Positions 1 through 8,914 of a stretch of DNA of 53,632 nt are shown here, one piece after another. The notes under the pieces were generated by a model. It saw only the letters and a program-made list of their open reading frames with translations. It did no database searches and was not told the origin of the DNA. This DNA is from Bacillota bacterium. GTDB lineage: Bacteria > Bacillota > Limnochordia > Limnochordales > ZCTH02-B6. Numbering within the stretch: position 1 is the stretch's first letter; every line of letters starts with the position of its first letter. Made by a program: the position numbers and the translations under genes. The stretch is from contig PKQS01000015.1 in assembly GCA_017577945.1 (NCBI GenBank), forward strand, positions 1 to 53,632, read 5' to 3'.

Positions 1-65
1 GCCCACTCGATGCGCCGCCGGCCCAGCGCCGCGAGCGAACGGTCTTTGCAGTCCCCGATGGTCAA
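1..65 (-). CDS. ahcY: Adenosylhomocysteinase, N-terminal fragment (cut by window edge)
   Basis: Only the first 21 codons lie in the window; the gene runs off position 1. It starts with TTG at 65, preceded by an AAGGGGG Shine-Dalgarno site eight bases upstream. The peptide reads MTIGDCKDRSLAALGRRRIE followed by W. The pattern of a D-K-D-x-S-L-A stretch followed by a G-R-x-R-I-E-W motif is the usual N-terminus of S-adenosylhomocysteine hydrolases, which split SAH into homocysteine and adenosine. It lies 76 bases downstream of metK on the same strand, so both genes probably share the SAM riboswitch. The call rests on a short peptide but is supported by the start site and by the neighbour. Confidence 0.72.
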   Translation of the reverse strand, partial: MTIGDCKDRSLAALGRRRIEW

Positions 66-91
66 CGGGTTTCCCCCTTTTTCGACGCGTC

Positions 92-125
92 GTCCCGGCG
101 ACCCGCGCACGCGGATCGCCGGGAC
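92..125 (-). other. Strong intergenic hairpin between metK and ahcY
   Basis: GTCCCGGCGA (92-101) and TCGCCGGGAC (116-125) are perfectly complementary, and the inner bases CCGCG/CGCGG extend the stem. A 10-bp palindrome CGACGCGTCG sits beside it at 83-92. No T-tract follows on the minus strand, so this is not a clear intrinsic terminator; it may be an RNA processing or stability element between the two cistrons. Confidence 0.5.
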
Positions 126-141
126 GCCCAGCCTTCCGGTC

Positions 142-1329
<1,188 letters not shown>

Positions 1330-1360
1330 GACCCTGGCCAATCCCACTGCCCCTTTCTTC

Positions 1361-1395
1361 AAAAAAAAGAGCTTCCGCCCGCTGAGGGAAGAAGC
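1361..1395 (-). terminator. Riboswitch-controlled intrinsic terminator of metK
   Basis: On the minus strand GCTTCTTCCC pairs with GGGCGGAAGC around a five-base loop, with one mismatch, and is followed by TCTTTTTTTT. It sits between the S-box aptamer and the metK start, as expected for the expression platform of a transcription-terminating SAM riboswitch. Confidence 0.85.
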
Positions 1396-1411
1396 CGCAC
1401 CGTGCTTCGCC

Positions 1412-1519
1412 GCTCATCTCCCAGGAACGGATCCTGCAGGACTTGGCACCGCGCGTCCCTCCCCCGGACGCCGGTTGCCGGGTTTCATCGGGCCTGTCCC
1501 TCCACCGCTCTCGATAAGG
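1412..1519 (-). ncRNA. SAM-I (S-box) riboswitch aptamer
   Basis: The minus strand shows the S-box core in order: CTTATCGAGAGCGGTGGAGG, then GGGACAGGCCCGATGAAACC, then CGGCAACC, later GGTGCCAAGTCCTGCAG, and a closing GAGATGAG that pairs with the opening CTTATC side. These are the conserved blocks of the SAM-I riboswitch, which binds SAM and favours termination. With the terminator at 1361-1395 and a promoter at 1559-1587 the regulatory unit is complete and controls metK and, by position, ahcY. Confidence 0.95.
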
Positions 1520-1558
1520 GCGGAAATGCCGCTTATGCCGTTGTCCCGTCCGGCTCCC

Positions 1559-1587
1559 ATGCTATCATCCCGCCGCGGCGCTGTCAA
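1559..1587 (-). promoter_or_regulatory. Sigma-A promoter of the metK-ahcY operon
   Basis: TTGACA (1587-1582), 17-base spacer, TAGCAT (1564-1559) with an upstream TG that makes an extended -10. Transcription would start near 1552, about 30 bases before the S-box. Confidence 0.75.
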
Positions 1588-1649
1588 TGCCGCCTCAGCG
1601 CCCGCCTTAGGGAAGAACGGACCCAAGCGCCCCGCCCGGAGCCTGCGCC

Positions 1650-1678
1650 TTGCCCCCAAAAGCGATGTCTGTTAGGAT
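1650..1678 (+). promoter_or_regulatory. Promoter of mntR
   Basis: TTGCCC (1650-1655), 17-base spacer, TAGGAT (1673-1678). It lies back to back with the metK promoter and about 43 bases upstream of the mntR start. Confidence 0.55.
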
Positions 1679-1720
1679 GAAAGAGCCGAGACGCGGCCGA
1701 CAGAAAGGTGAGCGAACGCG

Positions 1721-2149
1721 ATGCCCACGCCGAGCATTGAAGACTATCTCGAACGCATCTACGAGCTCGTCGAGGAAAAGGGATACGCCCGCGTCAGCGA
1801 CATCGCGTCTTCGCTGGACGTGCAGCCCTCGTCGGTGACGCGCATGGTGCAGCGGCTCGACACGCAGCAGTACTTGATCTATGAAAAGTACCGCGGCCTC
1901 ACGCTGACGCCCAAAGGGCTGGAGCTGGGGCGCCGCATCAAGGAGCGCCACGCGCTGCTGGCCGAATTCCTGCGGCTTCTGGGGGTCAAGGAAGCCGACG
2001 TGCAGCGGGACGTGGAAGGCATCGAGCACCACGTCAGCCAGAGCACGGTCGAGGCCATCGAAGACTTGGTGCGCTTCGTCCAGCTGCACCCGGAGTGGCG
2101 GTCCGCTTTCCTCGAATTCCGGGCCCAGCAGGCGGCGCGAAACGAATAA
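1721..2149 (+). CDS. mntR: Manganese transport regulator MntR (DtxR family)
   Basis: A 142-residue DNA-binding metal sensor. From the N-terminus [16 protein letters not shown] it closely follows Bacillus MntR. The winged helix (about residues 5-65) contains the recognition segment [11 protein letters not shown]. The Mn-binding residues known for the family are all visible: Asp8, Glu11, the His of ERHALL (about 77), and the two Glu and the His of DVEGIEHH (about 99-103). There is no C-terminal SH3-like domain, as usual for MntR. AAAGGTGAG lies eight bases before the ATG. It is followed after 40 bases by a predicted outer-membrane barrel gene on the same strand. It may act on the metal importer at 46562-49212, but the operator there looks more Fur-like. 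Confidence 0.93.
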   Translation: MPTPSIEDYLERIYELVEEKGYARVSDIASSLDVQPSSVTRMVQRLDTQQYLIYEKYRGLTLTPKGLELGRRIKERHALLAEFLRLLGVKEADVQRDVEGIEHHVSQSTVEAIEDLVRFVQLHPEWRSAFLEFRAQQAARNE

Positions 2150-2189
2150 GCCCGCGTAAGTCCATCAAGAGTCCAAGGAGGGGCGAAGC

Positions 2190-3185
2190 GTGTCGAAGCA
2201 TCGGCAGCGGGTGGCCCTGGTCGTGTTGGCGGCGTCGCTGGCCGTCCTGGGCGGGGCGGCGGCGGCCGCGGCGGCGCCCGTCGTGTACGGGGCGCGGGCC
2301 ATGGGGATGGGCGGCGCGTTCACCGCGGCGGTGGACGACGCCTCGGCGTTTTACTGGAACCCGGCCGCGATCGGCCTTTCCTCTCTCAGCGTCAGCGCTT
2401 CCGGCTTTGCACAGGGCATCGACGGCCTGGCGCGGCTGCAGGAGCTGTTGGACCAGGAGGCGGCCGAGTTCCTGCAGTGGGAAGGCGCGGAGTCGGCGGC
2501 GGTGGGCGCCCTAGGCGCTGCGAATTTCGGGTCCTTGGCCGTCGGCGGCGTCGCGGTGGGAGAGCTGTTCATCACGGGCACCGCGTCGCAGAAGTCGGGT
2601 TCCGTGGAAGCGCTGGGCAGCTACGGCGCCGGCGCGGCCTTCGACGCGCTGGGGCGGGACAGCCTGGCGGTGCGGGCCGGCGTGGCGGCGCGCTGGATCA
2701 CGGGCGAACGCCGCGAGTTCTCGGTGGAGGATGCAACGCCGGCTCCGGTCGTGAAGGATGTTGGCTGGCGAGCCTCGGGCTACGCCCTTGACGCGGGCAT
2801 GTTGGTGCGCGTCACCGAGATGACCACGCTAGCCCTGGTCGTTCGCAACCTCGTCAGCCAAGTGACGTGGACGGCGCCGGGCCACGATGCCGTGACGGAG
2901 CAGGCGCCCGTCGAAGTGCGGGCGGGCGTGGCGCTGCGGCCGCCGCTTTTGGGCGCCACCATCGCCGCGGAGCTGGGGCCGGACGGCGAACTGCGCTACG
3001 GCGTAGAGAAGCGGATGCTGTTGGGCCTGCTCGACGTGCGCGCCGGGCAGCTGCACGCGGACGGGAAGACGTGGACCACGGCCGGTTTGGGCCTGAGCTT
3101 CGGCCCGCTGCACGCCGACGCGGCGGTGAGCACGCCGGACTTCAAAGAGTTCAGCTTCGCCGTCGAAGCGTCGTTGCGGTTCTGA
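2190..3185 (+). CDS. Predicted outer-membrane beta-barrel protein (PorV/UPF0164/TraF-like)
   Basis: 331 residues with a typical signal peptide (residues about 7-29, ending AAAAAA-P). The mature start YGARAMGMGGAFTAAVDDAS followed by AFYWNPAAIG is the hallmark of the PorV/UPF0164/FadL-like group: a G-A-R-A-x-G-M-G-G-A-F block, then D-D-x-S-A-x-x-W-N-P-A. The rest alternates hydrophobic and polar residues in short strands, and the chain ends in the aromatic LRF, as outer-membrane barrels usually do. GTG start with AAGGAGGGG just upstream. A barrel of this kind needs an outer membrane, which is unusual in Firmicutes. Its position behind mntR suggests shared transcription; its cargo is unknown. 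Confidence 0.72.
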   Translation: MSKHRQRVALVVLAASLAVLGGAAAAAAAPVVYGARAMGMGGAFTAAVDDASAFYWNPAAIGLSSLSVSASGFAQGIDGLARLQELLDQEAAEFLQWEGAESAAVGALGAANFGSLAVGGVAVGELFITGTASQKSGSVEALGSYGAGAAFDALGRDSLAVRAGVAARWITGERREFSVEDATPAPVVKDVGWRASGYALDAGMLVRVTEMTTLALVVRNLVSQVTWTAPGHDAVTEQAPVEVRAGVALRPPLLGATIAAELGPDGELRYGVEKRMLLGLLDVRAGQLHADGKTWTTAGLGLSFGPLHADAAVSTPDFKEFSFAVEASLRF

Positions 3186-3230
3186 CGAGACGAAGCCCAT
3201 GCGACGGGCTTGACCGAATTCCCGCGAAAA

Positions 3231-3265
3231 AACGGCGGCGGAACTTCCGCCGCCGTTTCCTTTTG
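3231..3265 (+). terminator. Intrinsic terminator after the beta-barrel gene
   Basis: AACGGCGGCGG pairs with CCGCCGCCGTT around a short loop and is followed by TTCCTTTT. It is preceded by a run of A, so it may also work on the other strand. Confidence 0.8.
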
Positions 3266-3384
3266 GCAGGTGTTCAACCGGCTTGCTGGCTTGCCCTTGG
3301 CTAGCCGCCGGTGTGGGGGTAGCGAGCCGGCCGGCGTGCAGGGGCGAGCCGGCCGGTTGGCCGGCTCCCGTTTGAAGCTCCGGC

Positions 3385-3413
3385 TTGAGAGGGAAGCCGC
3401 GCGCCGCTATAAT
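3385..3413 (+). promoter_or_regulatory. Near-consensus sigma-A promoter upstream of the 28-residue peptide
   Basis: TTGAGA (3385-3390), 17-base spacer, perfect TATAAT (3408-3413). It is one of the strongest promoter matches in the window. The only gene before the next minus-strand gene is the small ORF at 3595. The predicted leader, about 3420-3594, is GC-rich and holds three related segments (AAGCGGCCG at 3468, AAACGGCCG at 3511 and AAGCGGCCG at 3539) and short hairpins such as GGCG-AAG-CGCC (3434-3444) and CGCGCC-AAA-GGCGCG (3553-3567). Confidence 0.75.
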
Positions 3414-3594
3414 GACGCGTAGCGCTGTGCGCAGGCGAAGCGCCGCGCCTAGGCCAGCCGCTGGGTCAAGCGGCCGGCAGAGCCACCACGCGGCGTTGAG
3501 CCGCTTCGTCAAACGGCCGCGCGACGAGCCTCTACGCTAAGCGGCCGCGTGGCGCGCCAAAGGCGCGGCGACTATAGGAAAGGACGAAAGCGCC

Positions 3595-3681
3595 ATGGAT
3601 TCGGGACTCCGCTGGACTCTCGGCATTTTCGTGGTGCTGGCCATTATCTCGGCTCTGGTCAAGATCTTCATGCCCCACTGA
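3595..3681 (+). CDS. 28-residue single-pass membrane peptide, unknown function
   Basis: A tiny ORF with ATG at 3595. It reads MDSGLRWTLGI, then a hydrophobic stretch FVVLAIISALVKIF, then MPH. One membrane helix spans roughly residues 7-25. A purine-rich site (AGGAAAGGACG) lies about ten bases upstream, and a near-perfect promoter lies 180 bases upstream with no other gene between. I do not recognise a family. Such peptides can be toxins, regulators or small subunits of membrane complexes; nothing here decides. The ATG, the ribosome site, the clean hydrophobic core and the promoter together make translation likely. Confidence 0.6.
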   Translation: MDSGLRWTLGIFVVLAIISALVKIFMPH

Positions 3682-3691
3682 GGTGACGGCT

Positions 3692-4711
3692 TCAGCGGGC
3701 GGGCAGCCACAGGAGCGGGTCCTGAGGAACGTCGTCGACGCGGACTTCAAAGTGCAAGTGGGGCCCGGTCGAGTTGCCCGTATTCCCTACCAGCGCGATG
3801 CGCTGCCCGCGCTGCACCTGGTCGCCCACCTTCACGAGAATTTGTGACAGGTGGGCGTAACGCGTCTCGATGCCGTTGCCGTGATCGATGATGACCAGGC
3901 GGCCGTACGTCCCGGCCCAGTCCGCATACGTCACGCGGCCCGCCGCGGCCGCGTACACCGGCGTGCCCACCGGGGCGGCCACGTCGATGCCGTAGTGCAT
4001 CCGCTCCCAGCGCACGCCGAAGGTCGACGTGAGCCGGCCGTCCGCGGGCCACGCCAGCGCCAGCCGCTGGGAGCTGACGCGCGTCGCCGCCGGCAGCGCC
4101 GCTACGTCGTCCGCACCGCCGATCGCGGGAATGACCAAGCTTTGCCCGACCCGCAGCCGCCGCGGGTCGTCGATGCCGTTGGCCGCCTGAATCGCTTCGA
4201 CGCTCACTCCATACCGGCGCGCGATGTCCCACAGCGTGTCGCCCGTTGCCACCACGTGGGTCCGCTGCACCTTGGGGCTGACGATGATTTGCTGTCCCAC
4301 CTGCAGCAAGTTCGGGTTCGGGAGATCATTGAGAGCCAGCAATTCTTGCACCGTAAGGCCGTACAGCCTGGCGATGCTCGTCAGCGTCTCGCCCCGCTGC
4401 ACGACGTGCACCCGCGCTTCGCCCTCACGGATGACCAGCTTCTGCCCCACCACGATGCGGTTCGGGTCGCTCAGCTCATTAAGGCGCACCAACTCATCCA
4501 CGCTCAGGCCATAGCGCCGGGCGATGGTCCAGAGCGTTTCGCCTTTCTGCACGACGTGGATGACGCCCCCGCCGGGCTCCACCGCCGCGTGGCCGAACGT
4601 AGGCGAAACGAACACCGGTGCAGAGAACGTGAGGCCCAGCGCCAAACACCCGAGGACGAGCCACCGGGTCGTGCGCCGGGCCGGTGGGCGATCTCCATGC
4701 AGCCGACTCAT
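3692..4711 (-). CDS. LysM-M23 peptidase (cell-wall hydrolase)
   Basis: 339 residues, exported. The start at 4711 (MSRLHGDRPP) has GAGGGA six to seven bases upstream; the open frame extends 75 codons further but without family support. A signal peptide or anchor occupies about residues 14-38 (RWLVLGCLALGLTF). Three LysM repeats follow, each with a G-E-T-L or G-D-T-L core (VQKGETLWTIARRYG, VQRGETLTSIARLYG, VATGDTLWDIARRYG), binding peptidoglycan. The C-terminal M23 domain has the zinc motif HYGIDVAAPVGTPVYAA and the GPHLHFEV motif, both intact, so it is probably an active endopeptidase acting on peptide cross-links. It converges on the small peptide gene. SpoIIQ/LytM-type roles are possible. 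Confidence 0.9.
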   Translation of the reverse strand: MSRLHGDRPPARRTTRWLVLGCLALGLTFSAPVFVSPTFGHAAVEPGGGVIHVVQKGETLWTIARRYGLSVDELVRLNELSDPNRIVVGQKLVIREGEARVHVVQRGETLTSIARLYGLTVQELLALNDLPNPNLLQVGQQIIVSPKVQRTHVVATGDTLWDIARRYGVSVEAIQAANGIDDPRRLRVGQSLVIPAIGGADDVAALPAATRVSSQRLALAWPADGRLTSTFGVRWERMHYGIDVAAPVGTPVYAAAAGRVTYADWAGTYGRLVIIDHGNGIETRYAHLSQILVKVGDQVQRGQRIALVGNTGNSTGPHLHFEVRVDDVPQDPLLWLPAR

Positions 4712-4844
4712 GATATCCCTCGCATGTCTCGTGACGAATGTGTCGCGACCGGTATGAAGCGCGGAGCGGCCCTGAAGTTCTAAGCGCCATGCTTCCACGG
4801 TCGCGCTCGGATATCCTGCCTTAGTATTGCCGCGATCCGATTTT

Positions 4845-6098
4845 TCACTCCGCGAGGGAAGATATAGCGGCGCGGACGGCGGCCCGGCATTCTTCCGGCA
4901 CGTACACGTTGACGGCGCGCACCGTCCGGCCGGCAAGAGCCTGGATGAGGGGCGACAGCTTGGAAATTTCCGCCAAGCGCCCTTCCGCGGTCAACACCAA
5001 GATGGGCTGCCAGGAGCCTTCCGCGCCGTCGTGGGGCGGCACGTAAGGCGTGTAGGGGACGTTGCTCATCGGATCGACCAGGCAGTAGCTGTCGGGATCA
5101 AAGCCGGCCCGGGCCACCACCTCGCGCGCCGCCTCCACGGCACCCGGAGGCAGCTCCGCGGGCGGCACGGAGAACACCGGCTTCAGCAGACGACGCGCCA
5201 GGTAGCGGCGGCTCAGGTCGGACAAGACGGGGTCCGCATGGCGGGTCCAGCGCTTCAGCGCGACGAGGATGTCGGCGTCGTCCAGCGCCAGGTACTCTTC
5301 CACCGTCTTCGGCTCGGGGAGCTCTCCCAGCTGTCGCGCCCGCCGCAGCGCCGCTCGCAGCAGCATTTCCGCGCCCCGCACCGTCTTGTGCAGGTACACG
5401 CGCCAGTACATGAAATGTCGCGCCAGCACGTACTCCTCAATGGCGTTGATGCCCTTGGCCTGCACCGCCGGCTGGTCGCCGTGGAGCACCAGCGTGTGGA
5501 TGATGCGCTCCAGCTGGAAGCGCCCATACTCCGCGCCCGTAAACAGCGCGTCCCGCAGCAGGTAGTCCATCCGGTCGACGTCGAGCTGGCTCGACACGAG
5601 CCGGCTCACCCACGCCGGCTGTGACCGCCCCGCCAGCACGTCGGCCACCTTCTCGGGTAGGGACCCGTCCACGGTCCGCAACACGCGCGTGATGCCCGTA
5701 TCCTCCAGCAGCACCCGCCGCGTCCACTGCTCGTGCCCCGTGTCCGGCGTCAGCAAATACTCCAGCGCGTGCGAGAAGGGCGCGTGGCCCACGTCGTGCA
5801 GCAGCGCCGCAGCCAGGGCGACGGCCACCGTTTCCTCGTCCGGCCGCCCGTTCGCTTCCTGCAACCGCTGCAGGATGCGTTCCATGATGTGCAGGGCACC
5901 GAGGCTGTGGCCGAAGCGCGTATGCTCGGCGCCGTGGTAGGTGCCGAACGATGAGCCAAGCTGGCGGATGCGGCGCAGCCGCTGGAACTCCGGCGTGTCG
6001 ATGAGGTCCAAGAGCCAGCGGCGCCGGACGATGATGAAGCCGTGCACCGGGTCCATGAACGCCTTTTCCACGTGCTCGCGCGCCGCCACGGCCGGCAC
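4845..6098 (-). CDS. HD-domain phosphohydrolase (YwfO/SAMHD1-like)
   Basis: 417 residues. The N-terminus carries MDPVHGFIIV and TPEFQRLRRIRQLG, then the metal-binding HD core: His64 in HTRFGHSLG and His101-Asp102 in LLHDVGHAPFSHALE. A further Asp is in SSQLDVDRMDYLLRD. This is the arrangement of the dNTP triphosphohydrolase-like family that includes Bacillus YwfO and Enterococcus EF1143. Such proteins are cytoplasmic and oligomeric and hydrolyse (d)NTPs, but the substrate here cannot be told. It starts with GTG at 6098, 30 bases after fabG, in a minus-strand run that includes fabG, suhB and the two membrane genes. Confidence 0.88.
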   Translation of the reverse strand: MPAVAAREHVEKAFMDPVHGFIIVRRRWLLDLIDTPEFQRLRRIRQLGSSFGTYHGAEHTRFGHSLGALHIMERILQRLQEANGRPDEETVAVALAAALLHDVGHAPFSHALEYLLTPDTGHEQWTRRVLLEDTGITRVLRTVDGSLPEKVADVLAGRSQPAWVSRLVSSQLDVDRMDYLLRDALFTGAEYGRFQLERIIHTLVLHGDQPAVQAKGINAIEEYVLARHFMYWRVYLHKTVRGAEMLLRAALRRARQLGELPEPKTVEEYLALDDADILVALKRWTRHADPVLSDLSRRYLARRLLKPVFSVPPAELPPGAVEAAREVVARAGFDPDSYCLVDPMSNVPYTPYVPPHDGAEGSWQPILVLTAEGRLAEISKLSPLIQALAGRTVRAVNVYVPEECRAAVRAAISSLAE

Positions 6099-6128
6099 CG
6101 CCTTTCCACCGTTCGCTGCGACCGCTCC

Positions 6129-6887
6129 TTACGTCATGCCCCCGTCGGCGCCGATGACTTGGCCCGTCACGAACGCGCCCGCCGGCGAGGCCAGGTAGCC
6201 GACGATGCTGGCCACGTCCTCCGGCCGGCCCAGCCGCCCCACCGGCGTCGCCTCCGCCAGCGCCGCCTTTTCCTCCTCCGTCAGGCCGCTTAGCATGTCC
6301 GTCTCGATAACGCCCGGCGCCACCGCGTTGACGGTGATGCCGCCGCGCCCCACTTCTTTGGCCAGCGCCTTCGTGAAGCCGATGAGGCCCGCCTTGGCCG
6401 TCGAGTAGGCTACTTCGTTGGCGGCGCCCAGGACGCCCCAGACCGAGGCGATGTTGATGATGCGCCCGTAACCGTGGCGGATCATGCTGGGCAGTGCGGC
6501 CTTGGTGCAATTGAACGCGCCGCGCAGGTGCACCGCCATGATCCGGTCCCACTGGTCCACCGTCGTGTCCAACAAGAGCCGGTACAGCGCGATGCCGGCG
6601 TTGTTGACGAGAATGTCCACCTTGCCCCAGCGCGCGATGGCCGTCTCCACCACGGTGCGCGCCGCCTCCGGGTCCGATACGTCGCCCTGCACGGCCACGG
6701 CGTCGGCGCCCAGCTCTTGCGCCAGCCGCACCACTTCGGCCGCGGCGTCGGCCCGCTCGCGGTAGTTGACGACGACGGCGGCCCCTTGACGCGCCAGCTG
6801 CAGCGCGATGGCCCGGCCGATGCCCCGCGCCGCCCCCGTCACCACGGCGGCGCGGCCCGCCAACGACAAGGTGTTCTCGAGCCGCAT
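6129..6887 (-). CDS. fabG: SDR-family 3-oxoacyl-ACP reductase-like protein
   Basis: 252 residues. The Rossmann motif TGAARGIGRAIA (from about residue 17), NNAG and the catalytic YSTAK with a preceding Ser (NIASVWG) are all present, as is the C-terminal GADGGMT typical of FabG. It probably reduces a keto group with NADPH. I chose ATG 6887 over GTG 6896 because GAGGTGG lies six bases before the ATG. It is not in a fatty-acid gene cluster; neighbours are SuhB-like and HD proteins, so its real substrate may be other than acyl-ACP. Confidence 0.85.
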   Translation of the reverse strand: MRLENTLSLAGRAAVVTGAARGIGRAIALQLARQGAAVVVNYRERADAAAEVVRLAQELGADAVAVQGDVSDPEAARTVVETAIARWGKVDILVNNAGIALYRLLLDTTVDQWDRIMAVHLRGAFNCTKAALPSMIRHGYGRIINIASVWGVLGAANEVAYSTAKAGLIGFTKALAKEVGRGGITVNAVAPGVIETDMLSGLTEEEKAALAEATPVGRLGRPEDVASIVGYLASPAGAFVTGQVIGADGGMT

Positions 6888-6921
6888 TCGTACCACCTCG
6901 CCGCGTCACGCGGTGCCCGCG

Positions 6922-7725
6922 CTAGGCGATGCGCCCTCGGCGCAGCACGGCCAGCAGCTCGTCGTGCAGGTGCCCGTTGCTGGCCAAAATCCGCGGGTTC
7001 ATCAAATCCAGCGGGCCGCCGTCCATATCCGTCACCCGGCCGCCCGCCTCTTCCACCAGCAGCACGCCGGCGGCCACGTCCCACGGCGCGTTGTCCAGGT
7101 CCCAGTAGGCGTCGAACACGCCCGACGCCACGTACACCAAGTCCGTGGCGGCCGTTCCCAGCATCCGCATGCCCCGGCTGCGGGGGACCAGCGCCTCGAG
7201 ATGGTCCAGGTTGTTGGCCTTGCCCGGGCCGAAATCGTGGGGGAAGCCCGTCACCAGCAGCGCGTTTTCCAGCCGCGTCTCGCCGGACACCCGCAACGGC
7301 TCGCCGTTGCGCCACGCCCCTCGGCCTCGGACCGCCGTGTACGTCTCGTTCAGCGCGGGAAAGTGCACGACGCCCACCAGCAGCTGGCCGTCCCGCTCCA
7401 AGGCGATGGAGGTCGCGAACAGCGGCATGCCGTGGGCGTAATTGGTCGTGCCATCCAGCGGGTCGACGATCCAGCGGTAGCCGTCGCGCCCCGGCGTGGC
7501 GCCCGTCTCCTCGCCGAGAATGCCGTGGTCCGGAAACGCGGCGGCGAGCACCTGCCGGATCGCGGCCTCCGCGCGGCGATCCGCCTCGGTCACCAAGTCC
7601 CGGTGGCCGGACTTGCGTTCCACCGTCACTTTGCCCCGCAGCTCCATGAGCACTTCGCCGGCCAACTTTGCCGCCCGCACGGCCGCCGCCAAGTGGCGCG
7701 CCAGCGCGTCGTTTTGTTCAGCCAA
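6922..7725 (-). CDS. suhB: Inositol monophosphatase-family phosphatase
   Basis: 267 residues. The Mg-dependent phosphatase motifs are intact: GEETG, then DPLDGTTNYAHG (about residues 88-99) and NAPWDVAAGVLLVEEAGG near the C-terminus. Members hydrolyse inositol-1-phosphate or related sugar phosphates; some also act on NADP or fructose bisphosphate. It starts with TTG at 7725 behind AAGGAGGATGA, a site that overlaps the stop region of the upstream membrane gene, so the two are translationally linked. Confidence 0.9.
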   Translation of the reverse strand: MAEQNDALARHLAAAVRAAKLAGEVLMELRGKVTVERKSGHRDLVTEADRRAEAAIRQVLAAAFPDHGILGEETGATPGRDGYRWIVDPLDGTTNYAHGMPLFATSIALERDGQLLVGVVHFPALNETYTAVRGRGAWRNGEPLRVSGETRLENALLVTGFPHDFGPGKANNLDHLEALVPRSRGMRMLGTAATDLVYVASGVFDAYWDLDNAPWDVAAGVLLVEEAGGRVTDMDGGPLDLMNPRILASNGHLHDELLAVLRRGRIA

Positions 7726-7728
7726 TGG

Positions 7729-8238
7729 TCATCCTCCTTGACGCATCTCGCCGCGGTCCGCCTTCTCCGGAACCGCCCGGCCCCGCCACGCGTGAGCCAG
7801 TGCGACGGTGAGCATGAGCGCCGTGCCTAACCGCAACCCGAGCAGAAGAAACGGGTTGACGCCCAGCGGCACGAACAAGAGGGTGTCTTCGAACACCGCG
7901 TGGCACGCGGCGAGAAACGCGGTCAACAGCACGCTGTCCCGCCGGTTCAGGCGGCCTTCCCGGTAGCTGTCGATGATCAAGCCGCTCCCGTAGGAAATCC
8001 CCAGCACCGCGCCCGCGACCAGCGGGAACGCGGCTTCGCCCGACAGCCCCAGCAGCCTGGCGCCCGGCTCGGCCCGCTTCGACAACCAATCGAGCACCCG
8101 GTACGCGCGCAGCAGCTCGACCGCGATCATCAGCGGCACCACGATGAGCGCCAGCCGCAGCACGGTGCCCACGGCTCCGGCGACAGCGTCCCGGATCAAC
8201 GTGCCCACGCCGGCCCAATCCCACGCCACGCCCTTCAC
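7729..8238 (-). CDS. Nucleoside-recognition (Gate) domain membrane protein, B partner
   Basis: 169 residues, hydrophobic, with about four membrane segments (LRLALIVVPLMIAVELL, FPLVAGAVLGISYGSGLII, and two more). It contains the short Gate-domain pattern with conserved Gly and a His-Ala-Val-Phe-Glu-Asp segment (ACHAVFEDTLLF). It stands right after a second protein of the same fold at 8293-8784; the pairing resembles SpmA/SpmB. Transport or a sporulation role are possible. The substrate is not known. Confidence 0.7.
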   Translation of the reverse strand: MKGVAWDWAGVGTLIRDAVAGAVGTVLRLALIVVPLMIAVELLRAYRVLDWLSKRAEPGARLLGLSGEAAFPLVAGAVLGISYGSGLIIDSYREGRLNRRDSVLLTAFLAACHAVFEDTLLFVPLGVNPFLLLGLRLGTALMLTVALAHAWRGRAVPEKADRGEMRQGG

Positions 8239-8292
8239 GCCCTCCCAAGGCTCAGTCCCCCGACCGGCTCGGCCGGCCCCCGCTCCGCGCGC

Positions 8293-8784
8293 CTATGCCC
8301 GCCACGCGACGTTGACGATGGTCGCCAGCAGCACCGCCAAACCCAGCCGAATGGTCAGCGCCAGGCGAGCCGGAACACCGATGCGGCTCGTCACCGCCGT
8401 TTCCACGACGAGCGAATGCGCCATGCTGAGAAAGATGGCGATGATGGTCATCTCCTTGGCCGTCAGCGTCAGCGACGCCATGGCGCCGATGGCCGCGTAC
8501 AAGTTGACGAACAGCCCCAGGATGAGGGGCACCGCGGCCTCGCCGGGCAGCCCGATCCAGTGCAACAGCGGCGCGGCCGCCGCGGCGATCCAGCCCAGCA
8601 CCGGGGTGTGCGCCAGCACGAAGACAATAATGTAAGCCGGGACGATGGCTTTCGCCAGCAGGATCGTCGTCTGCACGCCTTTGCGAAGTCCGCGCGCCAG
8701 CGCCTCGCCGATGCCGTTCACCCGTCGCTCGCTCTCCCGTGGGGCCCGCCGCGGGCCCGCCCGAATGCGTATAGAAGCGGTCAT
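8293..8784 (-). CDS. Nucleoside-recognition (Gate) domain membrane protein, A partner
   Basis: Up to 163 residues with membrane segments TTILLAKAIVPAYIIVFVL, AAVPLILGLFVNLYAAIGAM and a C-terminal helix. A conserved SMAHSLVVETAV segment matches the ACHAVFEDTLLF segment of the neighbour, so the two are homologous halves. The ATG at 8784 has a weak ribosome site; a GTG at 8721 (VNGIGEALARG) with GGGAG upstream is an equally good start and would remove a basic 21-residue leader. It is the first gene of the minus-strand run ending at 3692. Confidence 0.68.
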   Translation of the reverse strand: MTASIRIRAGPRRAPRESERRVNGIGEALARGLRKGVQTTILLAKAIVPAYIIVFVLAHTPVLGWIAAAAAPLLHWIGLPGEAAVPLILGLFVNLYAAIGAMASLTLTAKEMTIIAIFLSMAHSLVVETAVTSRIGVPARLALTIRLGLAVLLATIVNVAWRA

Positions 8785-8914
8785 TGCCGCCGCAATGCAA
8801 TTACCAGTATAGACACCCCTTTCCAGGGCGTCAAACGCCCGCTCCCCGTTTCATCCACTTTGCGGGTCGAAGCTGTCCGCCCGTCCCTCTACAATGACCC
8901 CCGAGGTGATGCGC

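Noticed and set aside
1330..1362. TTG start of metK at 1362
   Set aside because: It lies in the T-tract of the leader terminator; the ATG at 1329 gives the normal family N-terminus.
8860..8895. TTGCGG as -35 for the lipoprotein gene
   Set aside because: The spacer to TACAAT is 24 bases, too long for a normal sigma-A promoter.
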